A stretch of DNA of 64,000 nucleotides from Apricaphanius iberus (taxonomy: Eukaryota; Chordata; Actinopteri; Cyprinodontiformes; Aphaniidae), in contig JAPXFQ010001343.1 of NCBI GenBank assembly GCA_028564705.1, positions 851,001 to 915,000 on the forward strand. The letters run 5' to 3'. The notes beneath the pieces are model-generated. The model was not told the origin of the DNA. It ran no database searches and was given only the letters and a program-made list of their open reading frames with translations. A program made the position numbers and the translations under genes. Below are positions 23,736 to 35,453 of the stretch, piece by piece. Numbering within the stretch: position 1 is the first letter of the stretch; every line of letters begins with the position of its first letter.

Positions 23736-24406
23736 CAAGCAATGCTGTCACAGCCACACCCTCTTTCTAAAACTCTCAGTTCTGAATACCAAATTATACC
23801 AGTGTCTTTTCAGTAACTGTCCATAACCAGATGTTAATTAGGTAAAAAGAGGCAAATACCGACCTTTCGTAATGAAACATTGCACTTCTTGTTGTAAGGG
23901 GGCGGGGCTTAGATGACAAGAGTAAATGACTTTAATTTGGTGTTCATCGGTGGTATCTGATGACAGCCATGAAGTGTTGTGCATCTTTGATGTGGAAGTA
24001 AATACACCTTATACTTAAGTGGCGAAAAGCCATACCTGAAGGCTTAGCCACACCCACATACGATTAAATAAAAAAATGTTTCTGTTTGCTCCCCAATGTC
24101 TAAGACGATGCTTAGTTGTTTCTAGGTGTGTAAGTCATGAGCTTTAAGAAGTGTTTGTTCATATGTGACATGTATGAATAGCAAAAAAGGGCGGCTCTTC
24201 GTACGTTGCTAACTCAGTTAGCTGGATTTGATTGTTGACGATTTGGGATGATCTTGGATTGTTTGGTTCTTCGATGCTCATCCTGGACTTGCTATGATAG
24301 CAACAGGTGCGCAAGCTTAAACCTGCTCGGGAGCAGGCTTATTTCATGTAAACAGGATTAGATTGCGGCTTTATAAGCGGAAGAGACAGTGAAGTCTGTC
24401 GCAGCC

Positions 24407-25659
24407 ATGTCTTGCACATTTTTAAGACAGCAACCTGTTGCGGAAGGCGCAAGAATAATTTGCAGAGCCTTTCGAATTAATCGCGTATTGCAGGATAGAC
24501 ATGATCCTTTGGCGCAGCGTGAAAGTGTCATTTTTGAGAGATATCGTATTTACCGTGAGGGTGTTATTTACATCATTAATTTGTTGGAGCCACACATTAA
24601 GTGTTCAATGAGGAGGAGTCGGGCTTTGACCACTGCACAGACTGTGTGCATTGTGCTGAGATACTTTGCGAGTGGCACTTTCCTTTACACAATAGGAGAT
24701 GCAGAGAACCTTGTGAAAAGTGCTGTCTGTCGTGCCATTCGCAAAGTTTACCTGGCACTCAAGTGGTTTTTAAGGGTATTTGTAGTATTTCCAAGCCACT
24801 TAAGACCCCAGGTGGTAAAGGAGAATTTTTGCTATTGCAGGTACATTTATAAATGTTAATGATATGCAATCATGACCATGCCAAAAAGTATGACTAAAAG
24901 TATGTGTCCTTCAGGCTTCCCTAAAGTGATTGGTGCCATAGATTGCACGCACATCTACATCAAGGCCCCACCAGGCCCCAATGAAGGGGATTTTGTGAAC
25001 AGAAAGGGGGTTCACAGTATAAATGTGCAGGTAAAATTACAAATATTCCAATTAGTAGCTAATATTACATTTTTTAAAAAAAAGAAAAAAAGGGGGGAAT
25101 GGATCAAAAAGTATGCAGTTGACTGAGTAAAATCTCTTAGATGGTGTGCGACGCTATGTTCCACATAACCAATGTGGAAGCAAAATAGCCAGGATCTGTG
25201 CATGACTCAAGAATTTTCAAAGAGTCACATCTATGCACATTATTTGTACGTGGTAAGGGAACAGATAAATATCAAGCTCACAGTATTACACACACTAATG
25301 CTGAACCTAACAAAACTGCATCTTTCCATTATACAGGCGATTTCGACGGGATCCTGCTTGGAGACAGGGGCTATGCCTGCAGGCAGCATTTCATGACGCC
25401 TTTCCCTGACCCAAACCATGGACCACAAACCCTTTACAATGCAGCTCTAGCCAGGACAAGGGCACGCATTGAAATGACCTTTGGGCAACTAAAGGAAAGA
25501 TTTCAGTGTCTGAAGGGTCTGAGGGTTGCACCTGACAGGGTCTGTGACATAATCGTTGCATATGCCATCCTCCACAATATTGCCACCATCAGAAAGGAGA
25601 GGACCCCTGTGGTGGAGGTGCAGCCTGATGATGACCTCCAGCCTGTGCACTTGGACTAA
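24407..25659 (+). pseudogene. Harbinger transposase (DDE nuclease), spliced, disrupted
   Basis: Four exons with GT-AG introns: 24407-24840, 24915-25030, 25141-25252 and 25337-25659. Start: ATG 24407 in a good context (gcagccATGt). The N-terminal region has FERYRIYREGVIYIINLLEP and a DNA-binding part with RRSRALTTAQTVC. The catalytic triad is visible: D in [13 protein letters not shown] in LLGDRGYACR and E in RARIEMTFGQLKERF; the C-terminal helical part ends VHLD. Such proteins cut and paste the element in the nucleus with a Myb-like partner. Two defects are seen: the reading frame at the end of exon 1 (about 24825) is off by two nucleotides relative to the splice, and codon 25186-25188 is TAG where the family has tryptophan before PGSVHDSRIF. 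The intron at 25031-25140 also carries a long A/G run. Confidence 0.85.
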
Positions 25660-25857
25660 CCTAGTGGCAGAGCTGCATGGGACAGAATTGTGGAACACCA
25701 TTTTTGAATGTAAAATAAAAGACAAGACAAATATGCTTAGTTCCTGGAGATTTATTCTAACGATTTTGCATTAATTAAAGCCAGCAAGTCCTATTTTGCC
25801 TGCAATAAGAGACCGTTATGTAAAGTCAGCAATTCTACTGTGTCAAATGGTGTATTA

Positions 25858-27221
25858 GCACTTACTCTGAAGGTCCCTTTCAAGCAACTCTATCTCTAGT
25901 GCGATTTTCCTCTTTTTGAGGTTGTCGAGTTCAATTTCTCCTCTTATCTTCTGTTTCTTCACGTCGAAATATCCAATTTTTTGTTGCAGATGCCGTTTGT
26001 ATAGGAAACGGACGTCACCCTGTGTCATTTTGTGAAAAAAAAAAAAGGATAGAGACATGCCTTATGTAACAAAAGTAAAAAGTAAGAGTACAACACTGTC
26101 CACCTCTGCATCAGTTCTTTCTGCAGACTCTTCTGCAAGCCGTTCTGTTGGCCTTTCTCTAGATGTAGACTCCTGCAACTCATATTGCAGACAGAAAGAA
26201 TAGGTACAAGTATATACATATTAGTGTAGAGTTATCTATGCACTTACAGGATCTTCCTCCGAAGGACATTCATCCGAGAGGGTTTATTCACTGTCCTGTG
26301 CAAGTGTTGCACTCTCTTCCCATTATGCAAGTTAGAAAAAGTACACGACTTACTCCATATGCTTCAGCCACCACTTGATTGGGAACAGGTAAAAGTGTTG
26401 GTGTATTATGTAAAACTGCACAATGAAAGGAAAAAAAAGGTAAAAGTATAAATGGTCAATAACTCATGGCAACATTTTATATTAACTAAGAGTTTAGAAG
26501 TCTTCACTTTCACATATGGTTGAAATTACTGTGCTAGCCATTTGGATTATACTTAATTTAATGCAGCAATATATAATTTTGACAGTGTACTAAGGAAATT
26601 AAAAAGTTAATTTATACTACCAGTAATTAAGGTGTTGCTGCTACTGGTCCCTGGCTTTGGGTCTGAGGACGAGCTGCCCACAGGGATGCCCTCCACAATC
26701 GGTCGTTTTTTTGTTCAACCCAATGGCCAGCTCCTCTGCAGGGGTATATTGTGGTGGTGCAGGACGACCACCTGTTTTCTTTTTTTCAGCCTTTTTCTTG
26801 GTGGCTGTTATGAACAGACAAAACACATTATTTGAACAGTGGGTTTTTTAAAAAGAAAAAAAAAGGGTTAAAAGTGGCTTTTTAAAATAAAGACAGTATA
26901 ACAAATTAAAGGCTACCATTTTGTAGAATATTCTTGTACTTCAATTTTACTTGTTCCCATTTTCTAGTGACATAAAGAACAAAGTACATATGAAATTATT
27001 ACAATGCAGAAATACACACCGTGGAAGGTAATAGAAACATCTACCATGGACAGCACTTACGCATTAAATTTGTCTGCTACTTTTTGCCAACCCTCGCTCC
27101 TGGCTTTTGCAGACTTTGAGGTGTTCCCTGTCATTTTGATGATATTCTCATATTCGGCATAACGTTCCATTAGAAGCTCTTGTTCCGCTTGAGAGAAAAA
27201 CTGGGCATGTTCTTTTGCCAT
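25858..27221 (-). pseudogene. Harbinger Myb/SANT-like accessory protein, spliced, disrupted
   Basis: Read on the minus strand. Exon 1 (27221-27061) starts MAKEHAQFFSQAEQELLMER and ends at donor GTAAGT. It is the SANT/trihelix-like part, with GWQKVADKFNA near its end. Exon 2 (about 26963-26917) reads KWEQVKLKYKNIL. Exon 3 (about 26803-26630) has a basic stretch, GGRPAPPQYTPAEELAI, and then an A run at about 26715 that shifts the frame away from the family's G-[IV]P-x-G-S-S-S-S-D-P end. Further pieces at about 26405-26340, 26320-26250 and 26180-26100 are rich in E and S; the last (26031-25858) ends in a charged coiled coil, starting MTQGDVRFLYKRHLQQKIGY. In this family the protein carries the transposase to the nucleus and binds the ends. 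The A-run frameshift and an in-frame TGA near 26287 suggest loss of function. Confidence 0.75.
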
Positions 27222-27439
27222 GCTCAACAGCTAATGACAGCGTTGCTAATCATTGTTTCTACTTTCGATACATATCCCCTTTTAAACCAAACCATGGACA
27301 CCCATTTATCTCAGATTTCTCAATCCCGCGATACTAATAATTGACAACAGGTGTGTTAGAAGAACGCAATTAGCCGGATCATGATTCGAAGGTTGAAATC
27401 ATCTCGGATGTTTAAGCAACGTACGAAGAACGAGCCCCT

Positions 27440-28795
27440 GTTGTGTTTTGTCAGGTGTTTGGTAAAAGGCCTATAAACTAAGCTCATATGCATCACATGC
27501 CTCTTCTCCTCCGCCTTCGTCCTTGTGGACAAAGAAACAGGAACAGACAACAATGCCTGCATTGATCACCAAGGACGAGCTTCTGTTGCCTCGGTCTCTT
27601 TGTCTGACACCGTTATTTTCCTTTTCATGTCTGTTTTTCCTACCTGTCTCCCGAGACCTGCTTGCGCGCCAAGAAACAAAAAATAAATAAAATAAAAAAT
27701 ACACAAACTGAACATTAAAATGCCCCGCAGGCCTTTAAACACTTGTCATTTGTCCTTTGTGCGAATTATGGCAAGGGTTGCTATAGAAACTGGACTTCAG
27801 AAATACTTTTTTTTATGTTTCAAATTGTTCTTTTTTCATTAAGTTTTCTAGTCAGGCCTGAAGAAACAAGCAGAAGAAAATGGACAGTAAGAAAGAAAAC
27901 TGCTGTCAATTATGAGTCCAAGGGAATGATGAAAAAACAAAACAGCCGTTTAAAAATCCAATTTTCCATGGGGGGAGAGATGAGAGATGAGTGAAGGACA
28001 GTCAATGTACTGTGACTCTCTCTATGGACACAGTGACTAATGTTACGCTTTTTTTTTCTGTGAAAGGAATCAGATAAAAGAAACGAGAGTTCGTTTGGAT
28101 GTTAAGTCCGCAGTTTAATCACTGTGTATTGCAGTGGAATTAGACTGTTGGTCTCACTGTGTTTTTAACATGTCTGAATCTGTCCAACCCATGTTTTATT
28201 TTCCTCCTATTGTATGGGTGTATGCATCGTGTATGCCTGCCAGTATGATTGTGTGTTCATTTGATTCTTGGTACCTGCACCCAGCCATGGGCGTTTAATT
28301 TGCCTAGCAGGAAAGGGCTTTATCGCACTCCTATCACTAATCCCCATGGAATGAAATGCTGACACTTTGATGTCTGCCAAAAAGCGTTGCTGTGGTATTT
28401 TGAGGAAAGACCGTGCATCACGTACAAACCATAATTAACAATCTATAACTGGACTGCAGCCAGGTGGAGTGGTAGGGGCTGAGAGAAGAGAGGTAAAATA
28501 AAGATACTAGTGGTGTAGAGCTAGAGGCGAAACGGTACAGCTTAAAGGATATTATATACATCAGTGTCTGTGTGTGTGGAAATGTACATGCTCAAGCTTG
28601 GAAGATGCTAGAAAATGTGTCACCAGTCCCCATTCACCTGTAAGGGCGACATTTTCTTTGATCAGTGTTGAGCTAACACTCACACCATACATAGCAACAA
28701 CCTGAACTCAGTGCATGAAAAAAGGACTGTAAACAAAGACCTGAATAACTGAAGTCAAGATGTACGATCTTTGTCAATTTACCTCAAAAGGATCA
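27440..28795. other. No supportable gene
   Basis: Frames at 27471-27704 (minus) and 27743-27994 (plus) show no domain. The part 28270-28480 is less repetitive than its surroundings and may be conserved non-coding DNA, but this is only an impression. Confidence 0.35.
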
Positions 28796-28799
28796 GGAA

Positions 28800-28965
28800 A
28801 AAATAATGTTCAGTGTCTTTAAAATATAGTCATAACCCTTGACCATTGTCATATTTTGTCAACCACTGCAAAGTTCATTGGATTTAAAAATATTTTATGT
28901 GACAGACAAACGTCTCTGGTTTAATTTTGAGCGAAAGGAAAAAGGTTTTTTGAATTTTGGGGGTT
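28800..28965 (+). mobile_element. Tc1-like terminal fragment
   Basis: Contains 'catattttgtcaaccactgc', 'aagttcattggattta' and 'tttatgtgacagacaaac', a degraded inner part of the terminal repeat of the same Tc1 group as at 37349. No transposase follows. Confidence 0.55.
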
Positions 28966-28969
28966 ATTT

Positions 28970-30590
28970 TTTGGAGACAAAAACAACAAAAACAGGGTTA
29001 AGTGAGAGGGATATGTGACAGGTCGGATAAAAGTCCAGCCCTACAACTTTTGCTGGCTCTGAAAAGTTTTTCAAGTGCAAAAACACACAAAACCCAACTT
29101 CCCATGCCACCTACACACCTTCTGATGAGGAAAACTACGTAGGTACATGCACGTCTTCATAACAACAGATATGAATGCCTGTGTGAGTAGAGCATAAACT
29201 GGAGCATATGAGATGTACCACATACACCTAATGTAATAGGATAAACCCCCCCCCCACAAAACCAAAGGCTTTCATCAAAGCAAGTGAGAGAGGATGTCTT
29301 CTAAACATGAAAGTGAGGGATATTCTCTCATTTCAGTTCAGCTCTGCCTCACTCATTCTTTTAAAATCCTTGAAGAATCATCCACATTTCTATGAAGAAG
29401 ACAGGGAGAGAGAGAGAGGCAGAGAAATGAGAGAAAGAAGAAGGGGCTAGTTATTTACGTCCCACGCTGTGTTATGTGGCTTGTCACTTCTTATTTTCTC
29501 CCAGGCCTGTCCTACTAGTAGACTTCAGTCAACTCTCTCCAAGCCAGTATTTGCTGATGTAATTACAAATTGACAGCTATAAATCCTCTGCCAAACAGAC
29601 AGCAAACTAATACAGTGTTGTGGCTTCTTGGCCTCTGTGATTTTGATATCAATGTTTAGCCTAGTTTGGTACCACATGTGTTGTCCATCTAACCATCGTG
29701 AATGACCTACATTTTTCACATGTATTTCTGATTACTGTTTTCAGAGATCAACATCAATGAAATATGTCAAAAACAGAGAAGATGCTGGTTATGCAATGTG
29801 TTCTGCATTTCGCATTTGTAGGATAGAAATTAAAACTTTTTTACCTCCCATATCCAATCAGGTGATTATAAGCACATCTATAATCATTTTTTCTCTTTCT
29901 TCTGTAAGAAGGTGCATTGCCCATATACAACCGATACATGTCAAAGATAATGTGATTTGGTCGTATCTCTAAATGACAGGAAAACCTATTGACAGAAATT
30001 AATAAGTTACTGCGACAGTAAAGGAATCGTTAAAATGAAGAAGCTATGGGGGAGGTGGCAGAAACACACAAAAATCATAAAATGATCTTTTAAGGCATGC
30101 CGTCATGGTTAAAGCCGTGCACACACTGAGCATAACCTGCCCGCAATCTGCCGCTGCACACAACGTTGGTCTGTCATCTCCTGTTTGTATCACCACTGCA
30201 AACAAAAAGCTGATGTCGCCATAGAACCTGTGGAGACCATTTATTGCCATATTTCTGTTAGTTCATCCCAGATCTCCAGAAAGGTGTCTTTCTCTTCATG
30301 CTTTGTGAGCACCACGGGTCCAGATTACTGAATAGTGAGCTGACAATGTTTGCTAGGTGTAATATCTTAGACTGGAACAAATTAGTTCACTGGTTCTGTG
30401 GCACCCTATATCAGAAATGAGTGAGTGGAGTGAAGGATATAATATATATTTATAAGTAAGCCTTTTATACTGACACTTGTATCTTTATATTTTCAGTAGG
30501 TTCAGACAGATATATTTTCTTTTAATCTTTGGTAAGAATGTTGAAATTGTCTAAAACAAAGTAATCATCTATAGCCAAAGAGAAATCTCA
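28970..30590. other. No supportable gene
   Basis: Short frames only. A C run at 29248-29256 and an (AG)n-rich stretch at about 29400-29445 are the only simple repeats seen. Confidence 0.4.
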
Positions 30591-30595
30591 CCCGG

Positions 30596-31279
30596 GCTTT
30601 CCACTGAACGTGTCAGCAGCATGTTACAGGAACAGCACGTTTTACTTGCGTATTCTGCTGCTTGGCCCTTTCCACGGGGGGCGTGAGCAGCACGTAGCAG
30701 CGGGGAAGCAGCTGTCACAAAGAGAGCCCGAAATCATGCGAGATCAGCAAAATCCTGCACGGTTTCATCAGTAAACGCAACAACAAGCAGGAAAAAGACT
30801 ACAACATGGCTCCAAAAGGTCTGTGTTTTATGTTCTGTCTGTTTTACATTCGCCTATAAGTTTGTTATGTCAGGGAATATACAAAATCCCTCGAAGTGCA
30901 AAACAATAATGTTAGTGGCAATCTGAGGTACTGTGGACCCTCCCGCGACCTACTGACTTCTACCGGGGCCGCACAGCTAGTAAAGTAAAGCTACCGGAAA
31001 GAAGCACCTGTGTTTTATTTAGAACATTTCCAGATGCCGCGCCGTCTGACTTCCTGTCTTCCCCTATCCAAAATGTCGAAATATACACATTTCACAGGTG
31101 TACCGCATAGAAAATAGGACTGCCATGTATATTTAGAAACCTGCTGTGACATGACTCCTTTGACGAGTCAAACTACTTTCGCCTCCGGTGAAAAGTACTA
31201 TATTGATTACAGCGGTTGCTAACAGCCGCGTGTGACGTGCTGCTGCTGTAACATGCTGTTGACGCGTCCGTTGGAAAGG
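30596..31279. mobile_element. Non-autonomous DNA transposon with about 50-bp inverted repeats
   Basis: Left end GCTTTCCACTGAACGTGTCA and right end read inward CCTTTCCAACGGACGCGTCA. Both continue to CAGCATGTTACAG (shared exactly) and CAGCACGT. The interior is GC-richer than the flanks and has no transposase. Fish repeats with TTTCCAC-type ends are usually placed near hAT; no clear 8-bp duplication was found to confirm it. Confidence 0.65.
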
Positions 31280-31789
31280 AGGGGTTACACTGAAAAATTC
31301 AAACCCTTTCATTTCAGAACAATCCATGTTAAGAAACAAATATTTCAAAGAAATGCAGGTGGTAAAATTGTTGGTAACACAGCAGTTAATATTTCATACA
31401 ACTCTCTTTTGCCAATAAAAAGCCGATTAAGTTGACGTTTTTCTCAAACGTAGGTCCTTTTACAGGCCAGTTCTTTCATTGCGATGAATACCGTTGCCTT
31501 TAAAAACTGCTGCTTCAGGCACACTAAATTAACAGCAGTTCTCATTTTAAACAGCTGGTGGAACTACAGAGACATTAAATATTAAATTAAGTATTAAATA
31601 AGGGGTCACAGAAGAACTGCATTTCTTATACATTGCCCTAACTACATTACTTGAATGTTTAGGTGTGAGAGCCCAAGTATTTTGAGAGAACTAATGCATT
31701 TACAGACTGAACACGACACACAGGCCCACCAGCCAGGATTTTAAGCCAGCTCCCCCTTGCTGCAAGTCACCAGAGAAACAACAAAAAGT

Positions 31790-31910
31790 TATCCCTCCCC
31801 TTAGGCAGATGGCCTCTCGTACTGAAATAGGTTCTGCTGGAGGTTTCTTTCAGTTGAACAGCAGTTTTTCTTCTCTACTGTTGCTAAATGGTTACTCAGC
31901 AAAAGGCTGT
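31790..31910 (+). mobile_element. L2-type LINE 3' untranslated fragment
   Basis: Matches the segment 16065-16170 of the large LINE: 'aggttctgctggaggtttct' here against the near-identical 'ccggaggtttcttcctgtta' region there, followed by the same 'tttttc..ctct' and 'gctgctaaatg..tgctcag' order. It is degraded and truncated at both ends. Confidence 0.65.
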
Positions 31911-32557
31911 ATTTGTACAGCAGTTTTTTTATCAGGTCATGTCATCTGACTACAAAGCACTATACACTACATTTAGCAACTTACCCACAGATATGGTGTT
32001 AAGGTACATCTTAGTTAGAGCTGCACTAAGGCACGCTGACAGAAGCGAAGCTTTCACATACAGACGCCACCAGGCCCGCTGCCACCACCACGAGGCAAAG
32101 AGGGTGAAGAAACCAGTCCTAAAGAAGCAAATAATCCAAAAACAAAAATTCAGAACAGGAAGTTGTTAATTTGCCAAAGAGTATGAAGAGCATTGCTCAT
32201 ATTCAAGCTGACATTCTTTGCCATGGAAGTGCCTATTTAAGGCTTTTCAACAAGCGGTTTAAGTGCGACACGCATTTCAATAAATGCATATAATGTTAAA
32301 GGGACAGCAATTGAAACACATTTTAAAAGTGCTGATACAACAGCATTGTTTTTTAAGGTTGGAGTATTTTTCAAGGTGCTGCTTTAAAATGTTTAAACAG
32401 GTATGTTGGGAGTCATTTTTCCATAAAACTATATGACATCCCCAGGCATCCTTTTGCGCTGCCCTCAGTGCATTCTCATTGGTCTGTGGCCAACGATGGC
32501 AGGCAGAGGTACGGAGCCCGGCAGGGGACAGGTGCAGAAATAATTTTTGTGATGCAA

Positions 32558-32725
32558 GAATCCGTACCCATGGTTTACTAAACTGTGCACATGGATTATG
32601 AATCCGTACCCTCAGTTTACTAAACCGTGTGCACGGATTACGAATCTGTACCCTCGGTTTACTAAACTTTGCGTTTGGATTACGAATCCGTACCCTCGTT
32701 GACTTAAACCGGCGCACGGATGCAT
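32558..32725. repeat. Minisatellite, four units of exactly 42 bp
   Basis: Units start at 32558, 32600, 32642 and 32684, each opening GAATCCGTACC (one base varies) and closing near GGATTAC. Unit junctions read CGGATTACGAATCCG-like, i.e. six-base arms CGGATT/AATCCG around a 3-nt spacer, so each junction can fold back. As 42 is a multiple of three, the minus strand stays open through the array and repeats a 14-residue unit containing RNP..FSKP. The open frame is probably a by-product of the period. Confidence 0.9.
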
Positions 32726-32729
32726 GAAT

Positions 32730-35005
32730 CATGTGTGACAGAGTCGGGGATCCTGTCCAATTGATAATGGGCCCCGGCTATTTATTGTTTGGGTTGCTCC
32801 TTTGGCAGAGTGGTCAAAACCAATGCTTGGCATATGGGAATTGTTGGATAAAATCCTGTCCACCGAGCCTGTTACAAACAAAAAGACTATTGATCCCAGA
32901 GGGAATTTATCTATATTGTTTTGGTTCCCTGCAAGAAAGAAGGCTATAAACGTAGGTGTCATATTTATAAATAACAGTTTTTATAGCCACCTATGCAATC
33001 TGGCAGGGTCCATGCATATGTGTTGCATCGCTGAAAAATGTCTTAGAAATGGGCCGTTAATCATAAAGTTTATGCCCACCTTGCCCACTGGAATACAGGC
33101 ACAGTCCTGCGCTATCTCCATAGATGCATGGAGCAGGTGGCGCAGCATAAACACCTTGCATTAAAGATATATGAGTTGGTTAACTCAACTCAATATGGTT
33201 ACTTTTTGATACAGTGCCCACTTTGAATGCAAGTCTTTAATGGGCGTAACATGAATCGCAGCAAAGAATGCTAAAACATTCGCACATAAAGAAACTGTTT
33301 AAGATAAGGAATATCAGTGTGTATACTGATTATATGAAAACAGCAATGGGAGCATAAGTAGAAGTTAGACATGCACTGTTAAAAAAAATTCCACATCTGG
33401 TTTTTATGTGGTGGGGACAAAACTATAATACATAAATAATAGTAGGGAAATGTCCCCGGTTTTAACAACGGTTTTGTTCATAGACCACTGTTTGCTCACT
33501 GTTCATTAGCATAACAGCATGCTAGATTTGAGCTGTGTATGCCTTTTGTGTTGCTGTCTTTTCTAAAGCAGTCTTATATATCCTTTCTTTAGAACTGTCT
33601 TTCATTAGAATGTAACAGGGGAACAGCCTGATCATCACCTTCAGCACACAGTTCCACAGCTCAGCATTCTGCCACTTTCCTTACTCCCAATTCAACACAG
33701 GCGCATAACAGATGTGCCTGGGTATTTATCAACATAACGAGCCTTCTACAGCAGTGAAGCTCCGGCAGCTTTCAGCTCTTGCAGCAGAGTTCTCTTTCCT
33801 CGCTTCTTCTGTAAAGGCCATCTTTGGTTTCTTTGGTGGCTCTGCCATGGTTCAAGACCAAAAACCGCAGTTCTATTTATATCATTAGGTAGCACATAGC
33901 GTACTGCTGTGAAGCGAAACTCAGTCAGTACATCTGGAGAAGCTGTCCACAGGTTAAAAAGTTCTATAGTGCAGTAAGCAGCAGGAGGATCCTCCCATGT
34001 AGAGACAGCTCCGAAAACGAACATCAGAAATGGCATTGTATTGCATAAAATCTTTGAAAACAAGTGTTTTTATGGTGTAAAAGTTATCGAGTGAGTCTTT
34101 AATGTTCTGATATGAGCTAATACAATTTGCTTTTTGTCCCAACTTCATACCCCTGCAGAATGATAAGTATCATAATCTCTTCACACATACACAAACACAC
34201 ACGCCATGGTGATATCCTGAAGTTATTTTCTCTAATTCTGTTAGTTTTAGTTGTTTGTCTTGGTTGCATTATTTATCCACTTTCTAATATTAGTTCGTAG
34301 ACTGCATGCTTTAGAATAAGTGGGCTGTTGACACAGTGAGTATGCTGTAAGGTTAATCATTTGTGTTAATAAACCCTTATATATTTTAAAGAGAAGACCC
34401 TCTGTTTTTTTCAGTGTATTTGTGAAATTACTGTTACAGCGTCTGAGTTCACCCTTTCAGAAAACAGGCTAAAATTGTCTTGATTATATTAAAATTATCC
34501 TAAAAGGGGTGGTGCTCCAGCGTTGATTTTATCAATCAATTAAGTAATTGAATCTCAACAATAGTTGTATTGCTATCAGGTTACTATTCACAACTACTGC
34601 TGTTGATTTACAACAAATTGTGTGCACTTTGGGCAAATCTCAGTCCCACAGGTATAAATTACAATGTGTTAGCTCAACTCTCCAATGACATTTAGACTCA
34701 ATTTCTGCAAACTGATGGTTTGGAGATAATTAATTGTCACATCATATCCACAGAAAACCTGCATAAAATAAAAAAAAAAATTTATACAGGTAGGCCCTTG
34801 ATGAGTGTTCAACAATAAATTCTGTTCACTTAATAATGCAGCGGGGATATTCAAGCTCTAATTCAAGGATAAGATCAAAAAATTGTTTTAGTTTGATTTA
34901 AATGTTAGATTTTCATTTCATTTTAGTGCCTATTTAATCTGTTTTAATTTGTATTTCATATTAGTGCAGTGTTATTATTATCTTCTGTTTATTTTAATTA
35001 ATTTA
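32730..35005. other. No supportable gene; possible DNA-element remnants
   Basis: The stretch 33055-33735 starts GGGCCGTTAATCATAAAG and ends near 'cctgggtatttatcaaca', a weak inverted pair, suggesting a degraded DNA element. A 39-codon minus-strand frame (33848-33729) starts ATGG in a good context about 25 nt after ATATAAATAG, with a basic N-terminus MAEPPKKPKM. It resembles no protein that I can name. The remainder has no signature. Confidence 0.3.
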
Positions 35006-35021
35006 ATTTGCTATAGAGTTA

Positions 35022-35453
35022 GGGTGGTGACCGAAAGAACGAGATCGCGGATACAGGCAGCTGAAATGAGTTTCCTCCGTAGGGTGGCTGGGCTCTCCCT
35101 TAGAGATAGGGTGAGAAGCTCGGTCATCCGGAGGGGGCTCAGAGTAGAGCCGCTGCTCCTCCACATCGAGAGGAGCCAGTTGAGGTGGCTCGGGCATCTG
35201 GTCAGGATGCCTCCTGGACGCCTCCCTGGTGAGGTGTTCTGGGCACGTCCCACCGGGAGGAGACCCAGGGGAAGACCCAGGACCCGCTGGAGGGATTATG
35301 CCTCCCAGCTGGCCTGGGAACGCCTCGGGATTCCTCCCGAGGAGCTGGCCCAAGTAGCCGGGGAGAGGAAAGTCTGGGCCTCTTAGCTTAGGCTACTGCC
35401 CCCGCGACCCGACCCCGGATAAGCGCAAGATGATGGATGGATGGATGGATGGA
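35022..35453 (+). mobile_element. RTE/Rex3-type LINE, 5'-truncated 3' end with target duplication
   Basis: About 120 codons of the ORF C-terminus are open from the truncation point to a TAG at about 35386. Readable features include IQAAEMSFLRRVAGLSLRDR, SQLRWLGHLVRMPPGRLP and the arginine-rich RRPRGRPRTRWRDY. This C-terminal region is typical of RTE-like fish LINEs. The 3' end carries a short tail, GGATAAGCG and a (GGAT)n run (35431-35453). The insertion is bounded by TGCTATAGAGTTA (35009-35021) and TGCTATAGGGTTA (35454-35466), a 13-bp duplication with one mismatch. The open frame and near-identical duplication point to a young insertion. It is GC-rich against AT-rich flanks. The polymerase and endonuclease are absent, so it is dead on arrival. 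Confidence 0.85.

Larger units (their letters stand above)
24189..27438. mobile_element. PIF/Harbinger DNA transposon A, near full length
   Basis: Terminal inverted repeats: left GGGCGGCTCTTCGTACGTTGCT (24189-24210) and right, read inward, GGGCTCGTTCTTCGTACGTTGC (27437-27415). The 3.25-kb interior holds two convergent genes: a DDE transposase on the plus strand (24407-25659) and a Myb/SANT-like partner on the minus strand (27221-25858). This is the normal Harbinger layout. Both genes carry breaks, so the copy is not autonomous. A 3-bp target duplication, expected for Harbinger, is not evident. Confidence 0.85.

Noticed and set aside
32277..32732. 151-codon minus-strand frame as a repeat protein
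   Set aside because: The repeat part comes from a 42-bp minisatellite whose period is a multiple of three; no start, splice or domain evidence outside it.
32802..33164. 120-codon plus-strand frame
   Set aside because: No motif, and it reads into a probable DNA-element remnant.
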